Of a stretch of DNA of 64,000 nucleotides, positions 1-7,998 are shown in pieces. The first letter of the stretch is position 1, and each line of letters begins with the position of its first letter. The stretch is from Rhypophila decipiens (taxonomy: Eukaryota > Ascomycota > Sordariomycetes > Sordariales > Naviculisporaceae). The notes below the pieces were generated by a model. The model saw nothing but the letters and a program-made list of their open reading frames with translations. It ran no database searches and was not told where the DNA came from. The stretch spans positions 1 to 64,000 of the forward strand of contig MU858126.1 of NCBI GenBank assembly GCA_033297075.1, given 5' to 3'. A program made the position numbers and the translations under genes.

Positions 1-364
1 TGTGTGCCCGGAGACAACGTTTGACGGTAGAGTATGAGATTTTCTTGCCTACCGCGTTAATGAGGGCTTTTTTCGCGAGGGTTCGGTTTTTTTTAACAAG
101 AAGAAGAATATACCGCTTCTCAGCACGTGAGAGAACTTGTTTTCGGCCGCTTCTTTTCTTTGAATCGAACGTTTTATGAGATTTCCAGTGCTCAAGGGTG
201 GTCCTAACTGTAGAGTTGGAAATCCCAAATTGGGACGCGATCGATCGCTGACTTCTGCCGACTGCCACTAGCGTGCAAATGACTGCACGTGCCGCTGGAC
301 TAAGTTCATCATTTTTCCCTCGATTTGCCGTCAAATCGGCTATAAAATGATCTAAATTGAGCAT
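1..364 (-). CDS. Tc1/mariner-type transposase, N-terminal part (runs off the left edge)
   Basis: An open frame starts at ATG 364-362 and reads without a stop through the first base of the window, giving about 121 residues. It contains two helix-turn-helix segments typical of the DNA-binding half of Tc1-like transposases. The first spans roughly residues 26-60 (around RSIASQFGISNSTVRTTLEHW, split here as RSIASQFGIS and STVRTTLEHW). The second spans about residues 70-115 (RAEKRYILLLVKKN, then ISYSTVKRCLRAH). A basic SGRK segment joins them, at the place where Tc1 proteins have their GRPR-like linker. The catalytic DDE/D domain would lie outside the window. An inverted-repeat terminus and TA target dinucleotide lie 76-108 bp upstream of the start, as expected for this class. 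The fragment shows no stop codons, so it does not look heavily degraded by RIP. Whether the whole element is intact cannot be judged here. Confidence 0.85.
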   Translation of the reverse strand, partial: MLNLDHFIADLTANRGKNDELSPAARAVICTLVAVGRSQRSIASQFGISNSTVRTTLEHWKSHKTFDSKKRSGRKQVLSRAEKRYILLLVKKNRTLAKKALINAVGKKISYSTVKRCLRAH

Positions 365-440
365 GATCTCGTAAAGTTGTTGGGTGTTGAAGAAAAAGTA
401 GGCAACGCGACGCGTGGGAACGCGAGTTTAATTGAGTGGG

Positions 441-468
441 GTGTGTTCAGACTTTTGACCCCTGACTG
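441..468 (-). repeat. Terminal inverted repeat (outer end) of the Tc1-like element
   Basis: Read on the minus strand from 468, the element begins CAGTCAGGGGTCAAAAGTCT and continues GAACACAC. This resembles Tc1/impala-type termini (CAGT, a G-rich stretch, then a TCAAAAGT/TTTGAA-like segment). Only one end is in the window, so the match to the partner repeat cannot be shown and the inner limit is approximate. Confidence 0.65.
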
Positions 469-470
469 TA
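469..470. other. Putative TA target-site dinucleotide of the Tc1-like insertion
   Basis: TA follows the terminal CAGT of the inverted repeat directly. Tc1/mariner elements insert at TA and duplicate it, so this marks the junction between the transposon (left) and resident DNA (right). The other copy lies outside the window. Confidence 0.6.
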
Positions 471-1186
471 GAATGATGGAATCTTTTCGCATGTAAGAGA
501 TTAGATGCTGCGATATGATTGGTGAGATTCCCATCTTTGGACGCGCGGCAACAGAACAATGAACAACCGTCTTTCATTCACTTCAGAAGCCTTGTGAGGG
601 AGGTACCTAGAAGACAACGAAGAGGCAATGTTATAGCTCTCAAATGTGCAATCTCTCCGGCGGGAAATTTTGTTTCGTCCATGTGCAACTGCCATCAAGT
701 CGAGCAAGTCTCTTCTTTTCAATGCTCCGTGATTCCGTGATGACTTTATCTGATCCAATGAGAGCCATGTGGCGATTCCGGTCGAAGCCTCGGGAACCTG
801 ACACTTGACATCCAACGGCGACTCGGCGATTGAGCTTGACCGTTCTCCGACATTTGTGCCAAAAGAAGACAAGAAATTGGACTTGGGATCATATGTTCAG
901 AGGTGTGGGATTGATGTATGAGTCGACAGCCTTACGTAGACCATGGCTCTCGGTGTCACAAGCTGTTGCTTGGTTACGCAATCAGTGCATGGCCTACGAA
1001 TGTTCGCCTCCCCCGCTATAGGTCTATCAGGAAGACAGACAATAGTTATAAGTCCTCGGCATCCCATTATCAACCAGCTAAACATGACATACCTTACATC
1101 GTCACCAAACAACGACTTACCCATTGATTCTATTCTTCACATGTCCTAAACAGAACACACATCACAAACACGTCAAAACAAACACA
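471..1186. other. Gene-free stretch between the transposon end and the Hsp20 gene
   Basis: I see no credible coding region. Open frames here (for example 501-872 minus) have no recognisable domain and overlap one another on both strands. The last 150 bases are the probable promoter and CA-rich leader of the Hsp20 gene. I did not find a convincing array of GAA/TTC heat-shock elements, only loose TTC repeats near 1126-1138. Confidence 0.5.
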
Positions 1187-2521
1187 ATGAACTGGAACAA
1201 CTTTCCACACCCCCCTCCTCCACCAGGGCCACCACCACCCCCAGGTGCCGGACCACATCCCGGTCCGCCTCCTCCTTCATACGGCAACTCGCCGTTCTGG
1301 GACTTTATCAACTCTTTTGGTCCCACCAACAGGGCCCCCGACGCTGGATTTGGAGTCGACCACGCAGAGAGCCCACACGGGTTCACCTTTGGACCCGGAG
1401 GCTTCAACGCATGGAGTGGGCCTCGTGGATTCCAGGGTAACTGGGGCGGACGCCGTGGTGGCAGACATGGCCGTGGCCATTGTCAACACTGCCATTCCAG
1501 CGAAGACGAAGACGCCTCCAGCGGCAGCAGCAGCGGAGATGAAGAGATGCGCGATGCGACCGCTGGTCCTACCAGGACACCAGACACTGAATCACCTCCC
1601 CATGAAGGAGTGACTGACGAGAAGCGAGACAGTCCCGCTACAATGATACAAGACGAGCCTGAAAATGTTGGAGGTGGACATCCCGACCCGCCCGAGCAAG
1701 TTCCTCTCTGTTCGCCACCTCCAAATCGTCATGGAGGGCGCTGCGGTAGAGGTCGTCGCGGCCATGGGCCGTTTGGTGGTCGTGGCGGTCGTCATGGAGG
1801 CAGACATGGTCCTCCCCATGGCGGAGAGTCACACGGTCGCCACCACCATCATCGCCATCGCGGACCGCCTGGTGGTAGTCCTCCTCTGTTCCCATTTGCT
1901 TTTCCCTTTGGCGGTGGTCCGAGAGGCGGGCCCGGAGCAGGAGGGCCATTTGACTTCAACGCCATGATGAATGCCCTTGGCGATCATCCATTCGCCAGAG
2001 GTCTCCGTGAGCACTGGTCTGATATGCAACGACGCCGACAAGGGCGTCGAGACGGCACCACTGCAACGAGATCGACAGCGGATAATAACCACGGGGAAGA
2101 ACAAGTTGCCACAGAACATGATAACGATGTTGTTGATGGTGGCATATTCGTCCCGCCAGTCGACATCTTCAATACAACCAACAACTGGACGCTGCACATT
2201 TCTGTCCCGGGAGCGAAAAAGGAAGATGTAAATGTTCACTGGGACGCCGACCGATCGACCCTGGCCATCAGCGGTCTCGTTTACCGTCCTGGAGACGAAG
2301 AATTCTTGAATACCCTGGTCTCGGCCGAGCGCCGGGTTGGGCTATTTGAGCGGAAAGTGCAGCTTCCGCCTCCTGGTGGCGTCTCTCGGGACGAGGATGG
2401 CGAGAAAGAGGAGGTTGATGCCGACCACATCACGGCAAGGATGGAGGATGGCATCTTGGTGGTTGTTGTCCCCAAGGTCGAGAAGGAGTGGACTGAGGTC
2501 AAGAAGGTTGATATTGAGTAG
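1187..2521 (+). CDS. Hsp20/alpha-crystallin domain protein with long Pro/Gly/His-rich N-terminus
   Basis: Small heat-shock proteins are ATP-independent holdases that keep unfolding proteins soluble. The C-terminal ~125 residues (about 320-444) form an alpha-crystallin domain: VDIFNTTNNWTLHISVPGA, the strand around LAISGLVYRPG, the FERKVQLP segment, and ITARMEDGILVVVVPK, which matches the usual GxLxxxxP ending. The preceding ~320 residues are low complexity: a PPPPPGPPPPPG tract near residues 8-24, Gly/Arg/His-rich stretches, a His cluster near residue 215 (GRHHHHRHRG), and an acidic Ser-rich patch near 105-120. At 444 residues it is about twice the usual size of fungal small Hsps. I chose ATG 1187 (MNWNNFPHPP, context cacaATGa) because the upstream in-frame extension is non-protein-like. 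No intron is needed. Neighbours give no functional clue. Confidence 0.85.
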   Translation: MNWNNFPHPPPPPGPPPPPGAGPHPGPPPPSYGNSPFWDFINSFGPTNRAPDAGFGVDHAESPHGFTFGPGGFNAWSGPRGFQGNWGGRRGGRHGRGHCQHCHSSEDEDASSGSSSGDEEMRDATAGPTRTPDTESPPHEGVTDEKRDSPATMIQDEPENVGGGHPDPPEQVPLCSPPPNRHGGRCGRGRRGHGPFGGRGGRHGGRHGPPHGGESHGRHHHHRHRGPPGGSPPLFPFAFPFGGGPRGGPGAGGPFDFNAMMNALGDHPFARGLREHWSDMQRRRQGRRDGTTATRSTADNNHGEEQVATEHDNDVVDGGIFVPPVDIFNTTNNWTLHISVPGAKKEDVNVHWDADRSTLAISGLVYRPGDEEFLNTLVSAERRVGLFERKVQLPPPGGVSRDEDGEKEEVDADHITARMEDGILVVVVPKVEKEWTEVKKVDIE

Positions 2522-3355
2522 GGTCGAAGAGTGAGTCACAATGCAATAGGCCCGAGCCTATGGATGCAGGATTGGAATACGGAGCTGTTTCATTTGGAAG
2601 CCTGGAACATTTTTCCTTCTCTCATCTCTGATCTTGCGGTGCTTGTGTCCATACCTTGCGAATCTACATTGGAGGAAGCTGGTGAGTTTGCACGAGTTAC
2701 AAAATTTGGAAAATAGCAACAAAAAAGAGCGCCGTATGGCGAACAAAACAAGTAGTAATATGAGTCACATGTAAATATAATAATGTCCCTGGCGAGGTCT
2801 ATCGAATGAATCCGTGATTTTGTCGATGCGAACACTGCGCAGATGTGCAAATGATTTGACGTCCGTCAGGTCCCTTTTGTACAGTGCCAAGCAATGTGGC
2901 GCAACTCAATCGTAAGTGAAGCCACAAATGTAACCAGCCACACTGCTACCTAAATCTCTTGCTGTTAGCCTTTTCCTGCCAAGTCAGGTTGCCACCGTAA
3001 CGAGCAGATCCTCTTTCGTCACAGCCAAAGGCCAAGATAACCCACTTATCAATGTCAACACTGTGCACAACCCTCTTTTTTTTTCTTCACACAGTTGCAT
3101 CTGGTCCGATCAGATTATCGACTGGTTTGCGCTCTCGTGGCCCCCGATAAGTACGTCAACTTGCAGGGCTGCTTTCGCGCGGTCAAGGGTGAAAAGGTTA
3201 TCTTATCCCATCCCAAACCTAAACGGCTATAGCGATTGCCGACCTGCGTGCAAACCTTCAGCACCAAGACCATCACATTGGCGTCGGTCGCAAATCAGCT
3301 TGTCGCATATCTTCACTGTTTGTCTCTGCGATCAGTTCGCTGAACCGTCAACATC
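2522..3355. other. Intergenic region, Hsp20 3' end to SRC1 promoter
   Basis: It holds the Hsp20 3' flank and the SRC1 5' flank, with pyrimidine-rich and T-rich tracts near 3070-3090. Short open frames here have no recognisable features and I see no RNA gene. Confidence 0.5.
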
Positions 3356-5797
3356 ATGTCGGACGAGGAATACGAATACCTGCAACCGGGCTTTGACCCT
3401 AACAAGCTCACCGTCCCGCGTTTGCGATCTATCTTCATCAAGCACGATGTGCAGTATCCTGGCGTGGCCAAGAAAGCCGACCTTGTCGAGATCTTCCACA
3501 GAGACCTTGCTCCGCAGGCTAAGAAGATTCTTGCTCGTGCGGCTCGGGTCAAGAGGATGAGCCAGGGAATCGTCGACGCCAGCTCTCACAGCACCACCAG
3601 CACCGATTTCGACGACCTTGATCTCCTGCCCCCACCGGGTCCGACTCCCAGGGCCCGTTCTCCCAGAAAGACCACTCGGATAAAACGGGAATCTGAAGAC
3701 CCGGAGCATCTTGCCCCGTCAGCTGCTACGCCGCGAGCCCCGATACGGGAGAGCCCGCGCAAGAGGTCGTCGCGATCTGTCAGCACCCAGCCCACATTCG
3801 ACCCCAACAAGGACACAGACACCGGACCTGACGTAGAAGTGCCAAAGTCCACAAGGCGGCGTCACATGACACCGTCAACACCAGCCGTGAAGCCTGAAGC
3901 GACCGACGAGCACGACTTCTTCAAGCGGACGCCAGAGACCGAGGACGTCTTTTCCAACGACAATCCTTTTCAGCGTGGATCAAGCTCGCCGCCTGTAACC
4001 AAGACGCCTAGTGACCGCCGAAAAACTACCGGTGTAATGGACTCTGTCCGTGGCAAGAGCACTCCCGCAACGCGAAGGCGGACGGATATTCCTACATTCG
4101 ATGACGATGACCAAACCCTCGTCTCAAGGTCCTTTGAGGCACCTATGAGCGACTTTCTGCCTCGCAAGAGCAAAACGCCGGAACCACGAACGGCCGTTGT
4201 CGAGGCTACTCTTGAGCCGGATGAGGAGTTTACTCCCGAGGAGCAGCTGGCTTTAGTGCAAGAGGAGCGGGCAAACCCCGAACTTGCCGTAGCTCGGAGG
4301 AAAACAGTCGAACCCCGGGGTCGCTCCAATATGAGAATGTCGATATGGCCTCTTGTCGCAGTACTTTTGGCCGTCTACGGCTGGTGGTACAGACAAGAAA
4401 AGATAGCAGTCGGCTATTGCGGACTTGGTCGCGAGCCACGACGACTCGTCCCATCCAATGTTCAAGTTCCCGAATGGGCAACAAATGCGGTAGCGAAGGT
4501 CGGGATCCAGGATTATTACGACCAAGACATCACCGTGCCTGACTGGGCGGTTCCTTTCATCGAGCCTCAGTGTGTGCCATGCCCTCTGCACGCATACTGT
4601 TACGAAGATTTCAGTACCCGCTGTGAACAAGATTACATTCTTCAGCCCCACCCGCTCGCTCTGGGCGGTCTTATTCCTCTACCACCCACGTGCGAGCCTG
4701 ATGGAGAGAAGGCGCGCCGTGTCAAGACAATCGCAGACAAGGCAGTCGAGGAGCTGCGCGAGAGACGGGCAAAGTTCGAATGCGGTGACCGGGTTGAGCC
4801 CGAAGGTGCACCTCCCGAGAGCCCTGCCTTCGAAGAGCAGGAGCTCAAGGAGACACTTAGCCAGAAGCGGAACAAGCGGATGGCTGCAGACGAGTTTGAT
4901 GAGCTCTGGGCTGCCGCTATTGGGGAAGTCAAAGCAAGAGAGGAAGTCAAGGTCGAGGTAGAAGAGCCCGAAACCGAACGGTATGTATCCTGTCCCTCGT
5001 ATCCCTGCGTTTACAAGTCCAAATGCCTTGCGCGATTTGCGCATGTCCACATGTTTTACAAGTTGCAAACATCAGTATCTGACACGACTAACCAGACCTA
5101 TCGCTGGGCCAACAGAACCGGGAGTCCCACTGGCTTTCCAACCACCCGCCTATCGTCGACCTCTCTCGCTCGCCTTTCCTACACGTGCGCGGCCCGCCGT
5201 CAAGTCAAGCTCGGACTGGCTCGACATCGACTCAGCATTGGTGGAGTAATCAGTCTCCTCTTTGCCATCCTCTACGCCCGTCGCGCCTTCTACACCAGAC
5301 GTGCCCTGCTCGCGCAGATACCCGGTCTGGTAGACGAGGTCCTAGAACGTCTTGCTACACAAAAGGAAATCGCCTTTGAGAACGGGGGCGAGGAGGACGC
5401 GTTTCTCTTCCTGCCCAATCTCCGAGATGACGTCTTGCGATCGCTGCACAGGCTTTCGGATCGGGAGAGGCTGTGGCAGCGAGTGCGTGCTGTGGTGGAG
5501 CAGAACAGCAACGTGAGGACGGGTCAGCGGGAGGGCCACAACGGCGAGGTTGGGCGGGCCTGGGAGTGGATAGGACCCAGCAGGCCCAGCGCCATCACCG
5601 ACGGGACAGGATCCCGCAGCGCCGCCCGGCGGAAAAGCGCCAGAGTTTCGTGGGGGCCGGGTGTCAAAGGGGAGGACAATGTCGACGAGGACATCAAGCA
5701 GCTACTTGCTTCTCCCACGGCGGAGATGGCAGAGCGGAGGAACGCTGCCGGCGGCACCACGCACAAGAAGTGGGAGGAGAGTCGGCCTTACTATTGA
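3356..5797 (+). CDS. SRC1: Inner nuclear membrane protein, SRC1/HEH1 (LEM/HeH plus MSC domain)
   Basis: Exons 3356-4980 and 5116-5797 encode 768 residues. Family members are two-pass inner nuclear membrane proteins that anchor chromatin and rDNA and act in nuclear envelope/ESCRT surveillance. The N-terminus carries the HeH (helix-extension-helix) DNA-binding fold, about residues 18-52 (LTVPRLRSIFIKHDV, then KKADLVEIFHRDL). A Ser/Thr/Arg-rich linker follows. TM1 is near 329-345 (SIWPLVAVLLAVYGWWY). The luminal part has a Cys-rich block (CVPCPLHAYC, TRCEQDY). TM2 is near 581-597 (IGGVISLLFAILYARRAF). The C-terminal Man1-Src1 domain has LFLPNLRDDVLR, RERLWQRVR and VEQNSNVRTGQRE, and is the strongest family signature. 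The 135-nt intron (GTATGT donor, CTAAC branch, ACAG acceptor) is in frame with no stop, so unspliced RNA would still encode 813 residues. An alternative acceptor at 5095 is described under findings. Confidence 0.93.
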   Translation: MSDEEYEYLQPGFDPNKLTVPRLRSIFIKHDVQYPGVAKKADLVEIFHRDLAPQAKKILARAARVKRMSQGIVDASSHSTTSTDFDDLDLLPPPGPTPRARSPRKTTRIKRESEDPEHLAPSAATPRAPIRESPRKRSSRSVSTQPTFDPNKDTDTGPDVEVPKSTRRRHMTPSTPAVKPEATDEHDFFKRTPETEDVFSNDNPFQRGSSSPPVTKTPSDRRKTTGVMDSVRGKSTPATRRRTDIPTFDDDDQTLVSRSFEAPMSDFLPRKSKTPEPRTAVVEATLEPDEEFTPEEQLALVQEERANPELAVARRKTVEPRGRSNMRMSIWPLVAVLLAVYGWWYRQEKIAVGYCGLGREPRRLVPSNVQVPEWATNAVAKVGIQDYYDQDITVPDWAVPFIEPQCVPCPLHAYCYEDFSTRCEQDYILQPHPLALGGLIPLPPTCEPDGEKARRVKTIADKAVEELRERRAKFECGDRVEPEGAPPESPAFEEQELKETLSQKRNKRMAADEFDELWAAAIGEVKAREEVKVEVEEPETERYVSCPSYPCVYKSKCLARFAHVHMFYKLQTSVSDTTNQTYRWANRTGSPTGFPTTRLSSTSLARLSYTCAARRQVKLGLARHRLSIGGVISLLFAILYARRAFYTRRALLAQIPGLVDEVLERLATQKEIAFENGGEEDAFLFLPNLRDDVLRSLHRLSDRERLWQRVRAVVEQNSNVRTGQREGHNGEVGRAWEWIGPSRPSAITDGTGSRSAARRKSARVSWGPGVKGEDNVDEDIKQLLASPTAEMAERRNAAGGTTHKKWEESRPYY

Positions 5798-6717
5798 CTG
5801 CGTTACTTTCTCCTTTGTCGTTATTATTGTTATATCTACGGTGGGAGGTCTGTTATTGTTTTAAGCTCAACTAGTTGACATTTGATCTGATCGTTACTTT
5901 CTCTCTTCTTGGAATGCCATCTTTTTTTCTTGGCCTGAGTGAGCGGATGGGATGTGGTTAGTGTTGGGCTAGAGCAGGGTTAGAGAGCATTCCGAGACGC
6001 TGAATGCTCGTTTGGGATGTCTTGACGACACCACCTGAGGTGCCTACCTAGCTGGCTGGTTTACTTAAATCTCGGCTTTTCCTGGTCATTATAATTCTGA
6101 TTCACAATGTCAACGTCTGATCTGCGTCTCCTCTTCTGTTGGTTGGCTTTCTGTGGTGATTTATATCCTTGCTGATGGAATGAATGGCTTTTCTGGGTGG
6201 CATTTGACGGGATATATGGAAGGTCAAGCTGCACTGCTCGACTGGGATGGCGTTGGTGGCAGGAGCTTTTCATGCGTATACTAAACTGTGATCCGGAGGA
6301 CAAGGCATGGGATATGGATATGGGGTCTGATTTCACAGTAAGGACAGGTAGAGGTCTCTTGAGCATTGTCGGGGATTCGGTTTCACCGTAGGGAACGAAC
6401 CATGGATATATCGTACCTAGCTAATACCTGATAGTAAATGGATATTTCATTTAGGTGGTATCCTTATTAGTACATATCCTGATGTAATGACCGCAAGTGT
6501 CCCAGGAACGTCGTCCTCAACCCCTGAACCGCACCAAAACAACTCCTTTTGTGTTTGTTTGGACTCCCGTAACTACCACCGGCCATGCATCAAAAGTCGA
6601 GCAACACCTGTTTTTGGCCCTTTTAAGGCCTCCAAGAGAAGAATATGTGTCTATTTCATACCGTAAAAGGCCTCAGGAGTTTATTTCAGACTTCTATTTC
6701 TCAACCCAGGTGTGCAT
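5798..6717. other. Convergent 3' flanks of SRC1 and HIS1
   Basis: It holds the 3' ends of two convergent genes. I see an 11-bp palindrome CACCTGAGGTG near 6033 and no credible gene. Confidence 0.5.
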
Positions 6718-7998
6718 CTAGCTGTTCCTCGTGTTGTGGATATCCAGGACCAAAATGTCCGTGGCGCCCGCTTGCGTCAGCCTATCCATGGCTGGGGCGA
6801 TCTTCTTCTTCTCAACCATAACGCTAACGGCTACCCACCCCTCCTCCTCCAACGTCGTAACCGTAGGCGCGCGCTTTCCGGGCGTGATTTCCTTCGCCTC
6901 CGGTAAGCTGGCCCGGGGAATGTTGTACTGGCAAAGTACGTATTTTTGGGCCGTTATAACGCCGCCGATGCGGGAGGCGATGAGGTCGACCATTTCCGGG
7001 TTGCTGGGGGCCTTGGACTTGATCAGGATGGCGGAAGATTCTACCACTGTATCGATGGCCTTGAGGCCTGCAGCTTTCATGGTCTCGCCAGATTCTGCAA
7101 TTTTTGGTTAGCTCACTGTCTCTAGAGGGAAGCTAGGAAGGCGCAATGATGACTCACCAACAAGATCGACAATACCGTCCGCTACTCCCAGCGCGCATGC
7201 AGCCTCGACGCTACCGCTCAGCTCAATGATTTTGGTCCGCAGCTTACGGCCATCAACCGGAGAGGCATCACCATTCGTGATGCCGTCTTGTTCCAACTCC
7301 AAGCGTGCAAAGTACTCCTCAGCGAGGTGGACAAAGCTGGTGCCAATGTTCTTCCCAATCAGATCCTTCCCCTCCACGTACTGGCCCTTAGCTGGTACCT
7401 GGACCTGAAGCTTGCAAGCACCGAAACCGAGATCCATGACCGTCTCGCATCCTTGTGGCTTCTTCCGTTCGGCCTCAAGGTCCCCGCTCATGCGGCGAGC
7501 GCGAGCGACCGCCCGCACACCGGCATCATGCTCCTTGACCTGGTCATAGCCCGTGATGCCCAGATCGACACGACCCTCGCCTACGAAAGTCGGGATATCG
7601 GCCGCGGGGAGGAAGATAAGGGCAATGGGGAGGTTCTTGACGAGGGCAATATCGAGACGGTTCTCCCGCCTGAACTGGATATCGGCGCCTTCGAGGAGGT
7701 TGAGAGCGGCTTGAAGGAGACGACCCTCTGGAAAGGAGATTGGGCGTCAGAATTTGACGTCCTATGTAGGTTGAAGACTATATGGTGACTCACTCTTGGG
7801 CACTGCAAAAAGCAGGCGGCTTTCTAGGCTTTGCAAAGAGATCAGCTCTGGGCCTTGTGCCATTGTCGGGCCAGCAGATCCCATGGCGGCCGATGAGGGT
7901 TTGGGCGTCAAAACAAGTGCTCGGGAAGGGTCGTAGGGTTCCAATTGAGAGCATGGGGGTATGGGGGTGCTATATACTTACTGGTTTACCAGATCCAT
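6718..7998 (-). CDS. HIS1: ATP phosphoribosyltransferase, first step of histidine synthesis
   Basis: The enzyme condenses ATP with PRPP to phosphoribosyl-ATP, the committed and histidine-inhibited step. Exons on the minus strand are 7982-7998, 7794-7828, 7158-7727 and 6718-7094, encoding 332 residues. The spliced start reads MDLVNHLESRLLFAVPKKGR, the conserved HisG N-terminus, and this fixes the two tiny first exons (17 and 35 nt). Further hallmarks are the glycine-rich segment around VDLGITGYDQV, the product/PRPP-binding region ending in GIVDLVESGETM, and a C-terminal ACT-like regulatory domain (MVDLIASRIGG, then PTVTTLEEEGWVAVSVMV). This is the hexameric long form with allosteric domain. 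Intron 1 uses an AAAG acceptor; introns 2 and 3 have GTGAGT donors. Both donors overlap TGAGTCA, and another copy lies upstream at 8572, consistent with amino-acid starvation control by a Gcn4/CPC-1 factor (inference). Confidence 0.93.

Noticed and set aside
3063..3560. 165-codon plus-strand frame overlapping the SRC1 start
   Set aside because: It overlaps the well-supported SRC1 N-terminus in another frame and has no features of its own.
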